DNA of 64,000 nucleotides from Thermococcaceae archaeon (lineage in GTDB: Archaea > Methanobacteriota_B > Thermococci > Thermococcales > Thermococcaceae), in the NCBI GenBank assembly GCA_030156945.1, contig JASGLT010000004.1, positions 44,116-108,115 on the forward strand, written 5' to 3'. The notes under the pieces are model-generated. The model saw only the letters and a program-made list of their open reading frames with translations, ran no database searches and was not told where the DNA came from. Both the position numbers and the translations under genes were made by a program. Of the stretch, positions 51,809 through 60,307 are shown piece after piece (within the stretch, counting starts at the first letter, position 1; each line of letters opens with the position of its first letter).

Positions 51809-53083
51809 ATGGGGATGAACGTGGTGAAGTGGAAAGGCTTAGGGGCCATTATGATTGGGTTGTTGGTAGTCAGTTCAAGTTTGAGTATTACGCGAGCTAA
51901 ATCTTTTTCTTTTGATTCTAAGGCCGTCGGAATCTATGATCCACACCCAGTGTTTGGAGATGACTTGAGAGACGCGGTGCCACTTTTAGCAGAGCTTTAT
52001 GTTGACGTTCATAAGGGTGCTGGATATCTTAAGGGAACAGTATTCATGGCAAACAAAACTTTTCCAATAAAGAAGCGTTTTTCATTAATTCAGTCCAAAG
52101 CTTTTGATGGGTACACAATGATCTTCAACAACAATCCCAACGACAAACTTATGGGACTTCAGGGGAACATTTACAAAAATGGAACAGTATTTCTGTTCTT
52201 CGAGGATAAGCGGGGGGGACTGCTATTTATTCAAATGTACGATTTGGATATCGTCTCCAATATCTCAAAGTTGGATATTCCCAGAAAGAACATCGATGAA
52301 AATGAATGGCTTTGGAAGCTTGGTTCTACGTTAGTTAAAACAAAAATTATTAAGAATCTTAAAATCTCCGCTCCTCATGCTTATAGGGTGTTTCCACCCA
52401 CCCCCAACCCAGATTGGACATCCTCCACGTTTGTTACAAAGTGGTTTGAAGTGGGATGGTGGAGATTTAAGACCAAATACTTCATAACGCTCGAGCTTAG
52501 AGTACATGGTCCACCATACATTACACACACCTCTCCTCAGAGGATATATCAAGTGGAGGTTAAGATACATGACGAAGGGACAAAATCAAAAAGTGAGGAG
52601 ACTCCTCTTCTAATTGGAGACATCGCCCAATTTGGCCCAGAAGCAGTAGAGATGGGAATGGTTGTTCCAGAGTGCGATAGAATCATAGAGATATACGGTC
52701 ATACAGCATCTCGCTATGCAATAACTTTAGGAGACGTTGGATTATCCTTCGGATTTGCTCTTGGACCAACATCTCTTGACCCGATAACAGCGATTTCGCT
52801 GGTTCTTTCAGGAGGACTCCATGAGGAGATCGAACCTACGCATCCTGTTAATGCAGTTCACATTAAGTACAACGACATGTATGCATTGCACCCCGGGGAG
52901 TACATTGGGACAAAGGATATAGTTGTGGAGTACCAGTACCAGCAATATTCCGGTGTTAAACCCCTTAAAGTAAAATTTAAAGTTCCAGTTTACTATCAGC
53001 TAAGTGCATCCCAGGGACTCCGTAAAGTCGGGGTTATCGAAGGAGAGGTTTATCACTATGTTAATCACGGCAACACTCCCTAA
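51809..53083 (+). CDS. exported hypothetical protein, 424 aa
   Basis: A secreted protein of unknown family with a signal peptide (KGLGAIMIGLLVVSSSLS, cleaved near residue 30). The body is beta-rich with many aromatic residues (WFEVGWWRFKTKYFITLELR near residue 210) and a hydrophobic region near 300-340 (YAITLGDVGLSFGFALGPTS). No catalytic motif is seen. The first ATG is used, as its distance from the TATA box matches the other copy of the duplicated promoter, but a GTG at 51824 after GGGGATGAAC is possible. Codon use is more A/T-rich than core genes, suggesting accessory origin. Confidence 0.75.
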   Translation: MGMNVVKWKGLGAIMIGLLVVSSSLSITRAKSFSFDSKAVGIYDPHPVFGDDLRDAVPLLAELYVDVHKGAGYLKGTVFMANKTFPIKKRFSLIQSKAFDGYTMIFNNNPNDKLMGLQGNIYKNGTVFLFFEDKRGGLLFIQMYDLDIVSNISKLDIPRKNIDENEWLWKLGSTLVKTKIIKNLKISAPHAYRVFPPTPNPDWTSSTFVTKWFEVGWWRFKTKYFITLELRVHGPPYITHTSPQRIYQVEVKIHDEGTKSKSEETPLLIGDIAQFGPEAVEMGMVVPECDRIIEIYGHTASRYAITLGDVGLSFGFALGPTSLDPITAISLVLSGGLHEEIEPTHPVNAVHIKYNDMYALHPGEYIGTKDIVVEYQYQQYSGVKPLKVKFKVPVYYQLSASQGLRKVGVIEGEVYHYVNHGNTP

Positions 53084-53190
53084 CTTTTGAAATTTATTTA
53101 ATTTTGTGCACATTCCATTTTTAATATTTGAAACCATCAAAAGACCTGAATTGAACCGTTAAAAGTTGACGATTGAAGGAGGGGTGTAAT

Positions 53191-53745
53191 GTGAACAAGA
53201 ATGAAAAGCGACTCTTGGTCGCGTGCCTTGTTCTGATTTTAGTGCTCTCCGTCTTCTGGTGGCATAAGGTGGATACCTGGAAAACCCGATATTCCGAGAG
53301 TAAGAGGTTCTACATTGCAATGTGGGTCTCCCAAGACGCCGCCCTTCTAAGGGCTTTCTCTGAAGATGCGCTGGAGTTTATAAACTCCTCCAACTACACC
53401 GAGGCTGCCGTCAGTATTAGACACGCTGAGGGTGTGATGACGTCCCTTACGAATCCCCTGTACGAGACCCTCCTTTACCTTGGGGATGGATTCAACGAGA
53501 GTAAACTTGAAATGACGCATACCGACTACTGCGCCAGTTTTCTCAATTACTCAGCGGAAAGAGTTATTCATGGAAATGAGTATGACATCCGGGTAATCAA
53601 AGAGGGACTCACCGAAATACAGAATTTCTCGGCTCAGATACTAAAACGCTACCCCCTAAGTGCTCGGGCCTCGGAGGAGACCCTTAGAGAGAACTGGGAG
53701 TTGCAGAATAAATGCAGGGCGTGGTTGAAAGAACTTGGGGGGTGA
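53191..53745 (+). CDS. membrane-anchored hypothetical protein, 184 aa
   Basis: An N-terminal anchor (RLLVACLVLILVLSVFWW, residues 8-25) is followed by about 155 extracellular, mostly helical residues (SVSIRHAEGV-type helices near 80, two Cys near 117 and 172). The GTG at 53191 is taken as start because GGAGGGGTGT lies just before it. It sits 107 bases after the exported protein, with no obvious TATA between, so it may be in the same transcript. No family is recognised. Confidence 0.72.
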   Translation: MNKNEKRLLVACLVLILVLSVFWWHKVDTWKTRYSESKRFYIAMWVSQDAALLRAFSEDALEFINSSNYTEAAVSIRHAEGVMTSLTNPLYETLLYLGDGFNESKLEMTHTDYCASFLNYSAERVIHGNEYDIRVIKEGLTEIQNFSAQILKRYPLSARASEETLRENWELQNKCRAWLKELGG

Positions 53746-53759
53746 AATTTAAAGCCCCC

Positions 53760-53785
53760 GCTCGCTGCGAGAGCTCGCTGCGAGC
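53760..53785 (+). repeat. tandem 13-bp palindromic repeat
   Basis: GCTCGCTGCGAGA at 53760-53772 is followed directly by GCTCGCTGCGAGC at 53773-53785. Each unit is itself an inverted repeat (GCTCG-CTG-CGAGC), so the pair can form two small hairpins or one long one. It lies just after a stop codon and about 30 bases before the second copy of the duplicated promoter region. It could be a duplication junction or an RNA 3' end structure. Confidence 0.6.
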
Positions 53786-53817
53786 GTTGGGAGTTTGGCC
53801 TTTGTACGCGCAATCAT

Positions 53818-53931
53818 CCACTCAATCTTCTTCCAACTCATTTTAAACGGAAAACGCAGCTTTTAATTAAATTTACACTCCAAAAAGAAATGATGAATTT
53901 TAGCTTATCTGAGGAGAAAAGCTTATAAAGA
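53818..53931 (+). repeat. duplicated promoter region, copy 2
   Basis: Diverged second copy of the segment at 51665-51776, with the identical run TTAATTAAATTTACACTC and the TATA box GCTTATAAAG at 53921-53930. It precedes the broken membrane-protein gene at 53962 at the same spacing as copy 1 to its gene. The duplication covers non-coding DNA only; the genes that follow are not alike. Confidence 0.65.
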
Positions 53932-53961
53932 TGTTGATCTTTTGGAATATGGGGACAAGGG

Positions 53962-54319
53962 ATGAGGAAATACCTGATTTACTCCCTCGTGGGGGCTCTC
54001 CTCCTTCTGTTTTGTATAAACTCGTGGGTGGAGAATAAGGACAGCTATACCTCCTCCCTGTACGTGGGTACTGTGCTTTCTATAGCTTACTATAGCTTAC
54101 ATTATAGCAAACATTGGCCCGATTGTGTACGGGGGGATGTCAATACCGAAAGTAACGATAGATATCGTTTCCCTCTATGTCATATCGCTCTCTGCAATCG
54201 TTGCTTCGAGAAGTGTGGAGTACTCCTACAGTGCCATTCCCATAGCAATAATTATTCTGGTATCGTTGGCCATCAAGGGAAGAGATGTTGAATGGATAGA
54301 GCGGTATCCAGCGAGGTAA
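53962..54319 (+). pseudogene. membrane protein gene broken by a 10-bp tandem duplication
   Basis: The frame MRKYLIYSLVGALLLLFCIN, then SWVENKDSYTSSLYVGTVLS is followed at 54081-54100 by TATAGCTTAC twice in tandem. Removing one copy restores a single frame: SIAYIIANIGPIVYGG, then MSIPKVTIDIVSLYVISLSA, then IVASRSVEYSYSAIPIAIII to a TAA at 54317-54319. The repaired product would be about 115 residues with four membrane helices. As it stands the product is cut to a nonsense tail ending at 54291. The next gene begins at its stop codon. Confidence 0.75.
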
Positions 54320-54324
54320 TGAAA

Positions 54325-54762
54325 ATGACCTCCGAAAACACAGTCCGGGCGATTACATCCCTACCGGCCGTTATCATTGCACTCGCCATCCTTGCACTCT
54401 GGGGAATTTCTCCCGAAACAGTGCTTGTCTTGGTCGTTCTCTGGGCTGCAGGTGTCGTTCTCCCCCGTGCCTGGGAGTTCCACAACGGAAAGCTGAGCAG
54501 GAGATTTTTACTTCAGAACCTCCTTCTGTACACCCTTTTCCTCATGCTCATAGGTGCAGAGTATCTGACCGTTGAAGGAACTCTCCACGGCATCTCCAAG
54601 GAGATGGTAATGTTCCTCACGGCCTGGCTTCTCAGTGGAGTCTTTGAGTTCCTGTGGCCGGGCTTTGCAAGGGGAGAGTCCAAAGACCCAACGCCCCCAA
54701 TAGAAACAGGGGAGGATGGAGGGGCTGTACCCCCTGAGACTCCTGAATTTTTCCTCCCATAG
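54325..54762 (+). CDS. four-helix membrane protein
   Basis: A 145-residue hydrophobic protein with about four helices (AVIIALAILALWG, VLVLVVLWAAGVVL, LLLYTLFLMLIGA and FLTAWLLSGVFEFL) and a Pro/Glu-rich soluble tail (DPTPPIETGEDGGAVPPETP). Several starts are possible between 54292 and 54325; the ATG at 54325 is eight bases after GAGG, while that at 54319 overlaps the previous stop (TAATG). I recognise no family. It forms a small membrane-protein unit with its neighbours on both sides. Confidence 0.7.
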   Translation: MTSENTVRAITSLPAVIIALAILALWGISPETVLVLVVLWAAGVVLPRAWEFHNGKLSRRFLLQNLLLYTLFLMLIGAEYLTVEGTLHGISKEMVMFLTAWLLSGVFEFLWPGFARGESKDPTPPIETGEDGGAVPPETPEFFLP

Positions 54763-54768
54763 AAACGT

Positions 54769-55233
54769 ATGCGGGTCATGATGAGAGGGCGGAGGGCACT
54801 GATGGTATTCCTTCTCTCCTTACTTATTTCCTCTTCAGCCCTTGGCTGGGCAGTAGTCTCGATGGCTTTGAGGGAGATGAGGGGAGATAATGATCCCTTA
54901 CCGGCCAGTATATTAACGGGTCTGTACTTAGACATCCTCATTCCTGCCGCAGTGTTTTTATTCTGTGGATATCTCCTCGGGGAATTCCTAGGACGGGAAA
55001 ACCTAGAAAGAATAGGGATACCCACGCTCATAGGTTCCTTTATAGTCTTTCTACTGCTGATCACACCGTTGGACAGCATCCTGAGACCCTGGGAAATTTC
55101 TCCCGAAGGGGTCTGCCAGAGGGCACCTTATATGCCTGAGGAATACCTTCTATCTATGGCGTTCATGATTAGCGTCTCCTCACTTTTCATAGTAGGCTGG
55201 GCCTTAGCTTCCACCAGGAGCAATGAACCATAA
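54769..55233 (+). CDS. four-helix membrane protein
   Basis: A 154-residue protein with predicted helices near 12-32 ([20 protein letters not shown]), 49-70 ([20 protein letters not shown]), 82-98 ([17 protein letters not shown]) and 128-147 ([20 protein letters not shown]). A short loop contains the single [17 protein letters not shown] stretch. The ATG at 54769 lies 7 bases after the previous stop and lacks a good ribosome site; an ATG at 54778 or 54781 is possible. No family recognised. Confidence 0.68.
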   Translation: MRVMMRGRRALMVFLLSLLISSSALGWAVVSMALREMRGDNDPLPASILTGLYLDILIPAAVFLFCGYLLGEFLGRENLERIGIPTLIGSFIVFLLLITPLDSILRPWEISPEGVCQRAPYMPEEYLLSMAFMISVSSLFIVGWALASTRSNEP

Positions 55234-55340
55234 AGACTGGCAAAGCCATGGTTCCTCAGCATGCGCTCAATGCAAAAACAGAGTTGGACGAAGAAACCTT
55301 AATAAGCGCCCATCCTTTCTACTTCTTAGAGGTGAGAGAG

Positions 55341-56573
55341 ATGGCGAAGAAGAAGGAGTTTAGGCAGGCCGAGGTTAACATCGGTATGGTCGGTCACGTT
55401 GATCACGGTAAGACGACACTCACAAAGGCCCTAACAGGAATCTGGACAGATACACACAGCGAGGAGCTGAGAAGGGGTATTACAATCAAGATAGGCTTTG
55501 CCGATGCGGAGATAAGGAAGTGCCCGCACTGCGGCAAGTACTCAACCTCCCCGGTCTGTCCCTACTGCGGGCATGAGACTGAGTTCGAGAGGAGAGTCTC
55601 GTTCATCGACGCTCCAGGCCACGAGGCGCTGATGACGACCATGTTAGCAGGAGCGTCCCTCATGGACGGCGCGGTTCTCGTCATAGCGGCCAACGAGGGA
55701 GTGATGCCCCAGACGAGGGAGCACCTGATGGCCCTCCAGATAGTAGGCAACAAAAACATAGTCATAGCCCTCAACAAGATTGAACTGGTTGACAGGGAGA
55801 AGGTCATGGAGCGCTACCAGGAGATCAAGGAGTTCGTAAAGGGCACCGTTGCTGAAAACGCGCCGATAATCCCGATTTCAGCTTTGCACGGCGCGAACGT
55901 TGATGTGCTCCTTGCGGCAATAGAGGAGTTCATACCGACTCCAAAGCGCGACCCCAACAAGCCGTCCAAGATGCTCGTCCTAAGGAGCTTCGACGTGAAC
56001 AAGCCCGGAACACCACCGGAGAAGCTCGTTGGTGGCGTCATCGGCGGTTCGATAGTCCAGGGCAAGCTAAAAGTGGGAGACGAGATTGAGATAAGACCGG
56101 GAGTGCCGTACGAGGAGCACGGCAGGATAAAGTACGAGCCGATAACGACGGAGATTACATCGCTCCAGGCTGGCGGTAGGTTCGTGGAAGAAGCCTATCC
56201 GGGCGGTCTCGTTGGCGTAGGCACTAAGCTCGACCCGTACCTCACCAAGGGTGACCTGATGGCCGGAAACGTCGTCGGAAAGCCGGGCCAGCTTCCTCCC
56301 GTCTGGGACGAGCTCACCCTCGAAGTCCACCTGCTTGAGCGCGTCGTTGGAACCGAGGAGGAGCTCAAGGTCGAGCCGATAAAGAGGAGGGAAGTCCTCC
56401 TGCTCAACGTGGGCACAGCGAGAACGATGGGACTGGTAACGGGCCTCGGAAAAGACACCGTCGAGCTCAAGCTCCAGATCCCGGTCTGCGCCGAGGTCGG
56501 CGACAGGGTTGCCATCAGCAGGCAGGTCGGGAGCAGGTGGAGGCTCATAGGCTACGGCTTCATAAGGGAGTGA
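55341..56573 (+). CDS. eif2g: translation initiation factor aIF2 gamma subunit
   Basis: The GTPase subunit of aIF2, which brings initiator tRNA to the small ribosomal subunit. The 410-residue product has G1 GHVDHGKTT (residues 17-25), a zinc ribbon [17 protein letters not shown] near 60, G3 DAPGHE near 91 and G4 NKIE near 146, then domains II and III of the EF-Tu type. The open frame runs upstream to 55248, but the ATG at 55341 follows GAGGTGAGAG and begins with the conserved [15 protein letters not shown]. Confidence 0.97.
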   Translation: MAKKKEFRQAEVNIGMVGHVDHGKTTLTKALTGIWTDTHSEELRRGITIKIGFADAEIRKCPHCGKYSTSPVCPYCGHETEFERRVSFIDAPGHEALMTTMLAGASLMDGAVLVIAANEGVMPQTREHLMALQIVGNKNIVIALNKIELVDREKVMERYQEIKEFVKGTVAENAPIIPISALHGANVDVLLAAIEEFIPTPKRDPNKPSKMLVLRSFDVNKPGTPPEKLVGGVIGGSIVQGKLKVGDEIEIRPGVPYEEHGRIKYEPITTEITSLQAGGRFVEEAYPGGLVGVGTKLDPYLTKGDLMAGNVVGKPGQLPPVWDELTLEVHLLERVVGTEEELKVEPIKRREVLLLNVGTARTMGLVTGLGKDTVELKLQIPVCAEVGDRVAISRQVGSRWRLIGYGFIRE

Positions 56574-56616
56574 CTTTTCTTTCCCAATTTCAAATTTCGA
56601 GATTCTGGTGGTTCTT

Positions 56617-57039
56617 ATGAGCGAAAGCCGGAGGCGGGAATGGCTGGTCGTTCCGGACACGAACTTTCTCCTCGTTCCCGGCCAGTTCGGTGTGGACATA
56701 ATCGGCGAGCTCCACAGGATTCTCGACGTCAAGTTCAGGGTTCTCGTTCCAAACGTCGTCCTCGACGAGCTGAACGTCATAGAAAGGAAGTCTCGTGGGA
56801 GAGACTTAATGGCCGTCAGGATGGCGAAGAAGCTGGCGGAGAGGTTTGAAACCGTTGAGATCGGCCGCTTTGGGGAGAGACCTATAGACGACCAGATATT
56901 CGACTTCGCGGTGAAAAACGAGCGTGTTATCGTCTGTACGAACGACAAGGGGCTTAAGAAGAGACTCCGCGAGAGTGGCGTCCCTGTTGTCTACCTCCGC
57001 TCGAAGAAGATTCTGGAGCTTGAGGGAATGCTTGAATGA
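56617..57039 (+). CDS. PIN-domain nuclease (Fcf1/Utp24-like)
   Basis: A stand-alone PIN protein of 140 residues, a group found beside aIF2-gamma in many archaea and related to the eukaryotic rRNA processing nuclease Fcf1/Utp24. Active-site acids are the Asp in VVPDTNFLLVPGQ near residue 13, Glu in VVLDELNVIERKS near 49, Asp pair in PIDDQIFDFAVKN near 92 and Asp in VCTNDKGLKKRL near 109. The ATG at 56617 follows GGTGGTTCTT. No antitoxin lies beside it, so a role in RNA processing is more likely than toxicity. Confidence 0.85.
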   Translation: MSESRRREWLVVPDTNFLLVPGQFGVDIIGELHRILDVKFRVLVPNVVLDELNVIERKSRGRDLMAVRMAKKLAERFETVEIGRFGERPIDDQIFDFAVKNERVIVCTNDKGLKKRLRESGVPVVYLRSKKILELEGMLE

Positions 57040-57157
57040 GCTGATTTTTTGAATTCCAGTGCCTATTCTGACCCACTTGACAGCTCATTTTATTCACTGT
57101 CCCGTTCAAAACCCTTAAAACCCGACCTTCTCCAGTTCCGGGAGTGGAGGTGAGAAA

Positions 57158-57928
57158 ATGTACACCGAAGAGGGACTTCTGAATGAAATCCGCGAGCTTA
57201 TGGACGATGACGAACTCTTTAAGATGTATGAGAGAGCCTTCAGAGAGTACCACTACTACTTCGACACGACGAACTACATCGTCCTCAACGTCTACAACTT
57301 CAACGACCACGGGCCAATTCACGTCCTACTGACGACGAGAAGGGCCCTTGAGCTCCTCAGGATAATCAGGAAGTTCGGCATCCAGACGACGGCTGAGAAG
57401 CTCGGAAAGCCCTTCCGCTGGAGCAAGTTTATCGTTGCCTTCGGCGCGCTCTTCCACGACATCGGCAACATGATACACAGGAGCCCGCACTACCAGTTCA
57501 GCGTCTTCCTGGCTGAGCCGATAATAGATAAGCTCGTCTCAGAGTTCGAGGATCGCGACCCGCTCCTGCTCAAGGCCTTAACCCTCAACGCCATCTACAC
57601 TCACGACGAGCATGTGCCGTGCACGACCATCGAGGGCTCTCTGGTTACCATAGCCGATGGCTGTGATATGGAGGAGGGAAGAAGCAGACTGGTTCACAAG
57701 AAGGACAAAGTCGATATCCACGCGGTCTCGGCCCTCGCCATAGAGAGGGTGGAGATCAAGGAAGGAAACGAAGAGGAGCCCATACTCATTGAGATCTGGA
57801 TGAAGCACCCGGCTGGAATCTTCCAGGTGGACGAGATATTGACTAAGAAGGTCAAGAGCTCGCTCCTGGGCGGAAAGGTCAGGCTCAGGATACACACGCC
57901 AGAGGAGATAATGGAGAAGGTTGTATAA
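57158..57928 (+). CDS. HD-domain phosphohydrolase
   Basis: A 256-residue metal-dependent hydrolase. The HD pair is His100-Asp101 in ALFHDIGNMIHRSPHY, with upstream His51 in NDHGPIHVLLTTRRAL and downstream Asp in TIADGCDMEEGRSR near 163. The N-terminal 40 residues are helical and the C-terminal 70 form a beta-rich domain (IEIWMKHPAGIFQVDEIL). The start follows GGAGGTGAGAAA. The substrate is unknown; nucleotides or phosphoesters are usual. It probably has its own promoter (CCTTAAAACCC about 45 bases upstream). Confidence 0.85.
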   Translation: MYTEEGLLNEIRELMDDDELFKMYERAFREYHYYFDTTNYIVLNVYNFNDHGPIHVLLTTRRALELLRIIRKFGIQTTAEKLGKPFRWSKFIVAFGALFHDIGNMIHRSPHYQFSVFLAEPIIDKLVSEFEDRDPLLLKALTLNAIYTHDEHVPCTTIEGSLVTIADGCDMEEGRSRLVHKKDKVDIHAVSALAIERVEIKEGNEEEPILIEIWMKHPAGIFQVDEILTKKVKSSLLGGKVRLRIHTPEEIMEKVV

Positions 57929-57978
57929 TCGAACTTTCTCTGTTAGGACTGCTTTAAACCTTTAGATTCTTTTTTAAC

Positions 57979-58025
57979 GCTTCAATTTAGTCTGAAGCTT
58001 TGGAAAGATATTTATATCCCTTCAG
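57979..58025 (+). promoter_or_regulatory. lipoprotein promoter with flanking inverted repeats
   Basis: The TATA box TTTATATC (58011-58018) is preceded by an inverted repeat GCTTCA-N8-TGAAGC (57979-57984, 57993-57998), and the word CTGAAG (57992) recurs inverted as CTTCAG (58020-58025) on the other side of the TATA box. The layout suggests a regulator acting on the lipoprotein gene; the start codon is about 75 bases downstream. Confidence 0.4.
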
Positions 58026-58095
58026 ACACATCTTCTAATTAAGTCGCAGGTTGCATGCTTTCTTTTCTTTGGCAGGCTTGTAAGGAGGTATGGGT

Positions 58096-59244
58096 ATGAA
58101 GAAGGTAAGCACGTTATTTTTGATCTTTATCCTTCTCGGCATGGTAGTCTCAGCCGGCTGTATGGGTGGAGGAGGGAGCTCAAACACCCAGTCAACTGAG
58201 AGCTCTGCCAACCAAGGATCGAGCAGCATGAGTTCAACGAGCTCAGCTCCTCAAACGAGCACTTCATCAACGGCCACTCAAAGCTCCTCAACTACTTCCA
58301 CGGAATCCTCTACAACGACTGAGTCTCAAACTACAACCACATCCCCAACGGAGACTACCACTCCAACGGAGGAGGCCTACTGGGAGCATCCGTGGGAGTA
58401 CGTCCCAGTTGTGATCAACGGCAAGGAGTACAGGGTCGTTGAGTACACCATAACCTACAAGGTCCGGCCAACTCAGGATTCACCCCTTTACGAGTACAGG
58501 ATCCACAAGAGCGTGAGGAAAACCAAGGTTCACGTCTACGGAACGGATATGATGGGTGGAAAGGTCGACCTCGGAGAAAAGGAAGTCTACGAGTACACCA
58601 CAGTGGTTGAGCCGGTAAAGGCCCAAAACCTGGAGGACAAGCTCATCCTAAAACTCTGGTTTAAGGTCGAGGCCCCGGAGGTCTTCATCTACCCGTGGAA
58701 CATGGGGTGGATGGTTTTTGCCTCGCCCTACAGCGTGGGAAACAACACCTTCGTGGGAATGGAAATGGATTACAGGGGAAACAAGTTCACGATAACCAAC
58801 GCGGCCGCTTACCAGCAGGGCCTCTTCCCGAGCTTTGAGGGGGACTCCGAGTGGATGAGCGACATAAACGACGACCTCACCAACCTCTACATGGGCTGGT
58901 TTGCGGTTATGCACCTCGGAATCTGGGCCGCCTGGTCCGACAAGAACCTTCTCGTCCCCCAGAGCGGCACCTGGAGCGATGGCATGCACAGCTGGGAGTG
59001 GAGCACCAAACCCGACGGAACTGTGACCTTCTCGGGAGTGACTTTCAGACTCGTCGATGCCGAGTGGAAATATGTCGGCTCCCCCGAAGAGGTCAGCATG
59101 AACGGCAAATCGAGGTTCTCTCCAAAGCTCTTCCTTCCAGTTGAAGTTGACGGTTACTTCACTTACCAGGACGAAAGCGGAAAGAGCGTCACCGTTTACG
59201 GCTACCTCAAGATAGAGGACCTAAAGCTCGAACAGGTGGGCTGA
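58096..59244 (+). CDS. surface lipoprotein with Ser/Thr-rich linker
   Basis: A 382-residue lipoprotein. The signal sequence MKKVSTLFLIFILLGMVVSA ends in a lipobox with Cys (SAGCMGGGG), so the protein is probably lipid-anchored on the outside of the membrane. Residues about 28-93 are a Ser/Thr/Gln linker, likely glycosylated. The C-terminal domain is beta-rich and tryptophan-rich (YWEHPWEYVPVVINGKEYRV near 96; GIWAAWSDKNLLVPQ near 276). The ATG at 58096 follows AAGGAGGTATGG. Function is unknown. It is followed immediately by a second, broken lipoprotein gene. Confidence 0.8.
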   Translation: MKKVSTLFLIFILLGMVVSAGCMGGGGSSNTQSTESSANQGSSSMSSTSSAPQTSTSSTATQSSSTTSTESSTTTESQTTTTSPTETTTPTEEAYWEHPWEYVPVVINGKEYRVVEYTITYKVRPTQDSPLYEYRIHKSVRKTKVHVYGTDMMGGKVDLGEKEVYEYTTVVEPVKAQNLEDKLILKLWFKVEAPEVFIYPWNMGWMVFASPYSVGNNTFVGMEMDYRGNKFTITNAAAYQQGLFPSFEGDSEWMSDINDDLTNLYMGWFAVMHLGIWAAWSDKNLLVPQSGTWSDGMHSWEWSTKPDGTVTFSGVTFRLVDAEWKYVGSPEEVSMNGKSRFSPKLFLPVEVDGYFTYQDESGKSVTVYGYLKIEDLKLEQVG

Positions 59245-59245
59245 G

Positions 59246-59632
59246 ATGAAAAGAGGGGCTCTGCTCCTCGCAATCTCCTTTATTCTGATATCCTCCGGAT
59301 GCCTCCACTCAGGCCAAACTTAAAGCTCCCCAATCTCTTCTCCCTCAAGCTCCGCCCATAATACCTATGAAGCCTCCAAGTGGGATATGACTCCCATCTG
59401 GAACGTCTCCACGGTGGGCGTTCCTTTCATGGACCTTAGTCCGGACGGAAGCCTTGGGGCGGTTATAGACTGGAGCGGTCTCCTGCAGGGTTCAGTTAAA
59501 GCCAACGGAAAAACCGCTGTAGTTCCAGAACTGCCGATTCCGGTAGAGATTGAGGCTTCACTCTCACTGCCGGAGGGACCCCTTTACCTCCATGTAGTCG
59601 TGGAGGACATGATTCTCCTCCAAGAGGGCTAA
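59246..59632 (+). pseudogene. lipoprotein gene with an in-frame stop codon
   Basis: An ATG two bases after the previous gene opens a lipoprotein leader, MKRGALLLAISFILISSGCL, with lipobox Cys19. At codon 26 a TAA (59321-59323) stops it, but the same frame continues without interruption as SSPISSPSSSAHNTYEASKW, then PIWNVSTVGVPFMDLSPDG, to a TAG-type end at 59630-59632. The continuing part reads like a linker plus the start of a WD40-like strand set that is then short, so the gene may have lost sequence too. A single base change would explain the stop. Confidence 0.65.
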
Positions 59633-59636
59633 AGCT

Positions 59637-59644
59637 TATATAAA
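59637..59644 (+). promoter_or_regulatory. TATA box for a probably leaderless DUF432-mscS message
   Basis: TATATAAA begins 27 bases before the ATG at 59664. Since archaeal transcription starts about 25 bases after the TATA box, the message should begin at or within a base or two of the start codon. No ribosome site precedes that ATG, which agrees with leaderless translation. Confidence 0.55.
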
Positions 59645-59663
59645 CTCCACCCAATTTCTTTTC

Positions 59664-60305
59664 ATGTTCGGAGAGCATGAGCTGAAGACCCAGTTCATCA
59701 AGATAGGTGACAAAAAAATCCACCTGCTGGAAGATAAGGGAAACATTGTGAGGTACAGACGGGACGAGGTGGAGAGACTCATCAAGAAGGGTGAAGACAA
59801 ACTCAGGGTTCTCCCCTCCCCACCCCTCGGATACGGAGTGAGGCTTCTAATGATAAAGTTCAAGGAGCCCCTCGTGATACCTCCCCGGGATTCAATGACC
59901 GGATTCGTCGAGGCTCCAGTGGAGATTGACGTTAAGGTTGGAGAGCTAACCATAGACCACTTCATCCTTGGAAAAGAAAAATACGCCCTCTACGGCGCCA
60001 TAGAGGCGGGTGTAATCTGCCGTTATCATGTTAGCCCCTTCTACGTGGAGGAGCCCAACTCGATAGGGGTGGCTAAGCTCATAGTTTCCAACCCCTCGTC
60101 CGAGTGGAAGTCCCTTGAGAGGGTTGTGGTCCCAATATGGAGGACAACGATGTACTACACTCCTGAAAGGGCTTACTATCCCCTCCTGGTCGTTGCAATC
60201 AAAGACCAGATTCCAGAGGTCAACAACACTGGAAGGCCGCCAAAAGAAGGTTTGAGTGCCGTTGGAGAAGGCTTATCGTTGCCCAACTTCCTTATGAGGT
60301 GGTGA
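59664..60305 (+). CDS. DUF432 family protein
   Basis: A 213-residue cytosolic protein of the archaeal DUF432 family, whose members are commonly encoded next to mechanosensitive channels. The N-terminal FGEHELKTQFIKIGDKKIHL is typical, followed by a beta-rich core with RLLMIKFKEPLVIPPRDSMT near 71. No enzyme motif is seen. The gene ends two bases before mscS. A role in regulating or assembling the channel is inferred from the conserved pairing, not shown. Confidence 0.82.
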   Translation: MFGEHELKTQFIKIGDKKIHLLEDKGNIVRYRRDEVERLIKKGEDKLRVLPSPPLGYGVRLLMIKFKEPLVIPPRDSMTGFVEAPVEIDVKVGELTIDHFILGKEKYALYGAIEAGVICRYHVSPFYVEEPNSIGVAKLIVSNPSSEWKSLERVVVPIWRTTMYYTPERAYYPLLVVAIKDQIPEVNNTGRPPKEGLSAVGEGLSLPNFLMRW

Positions 60306-60307
60306 GT

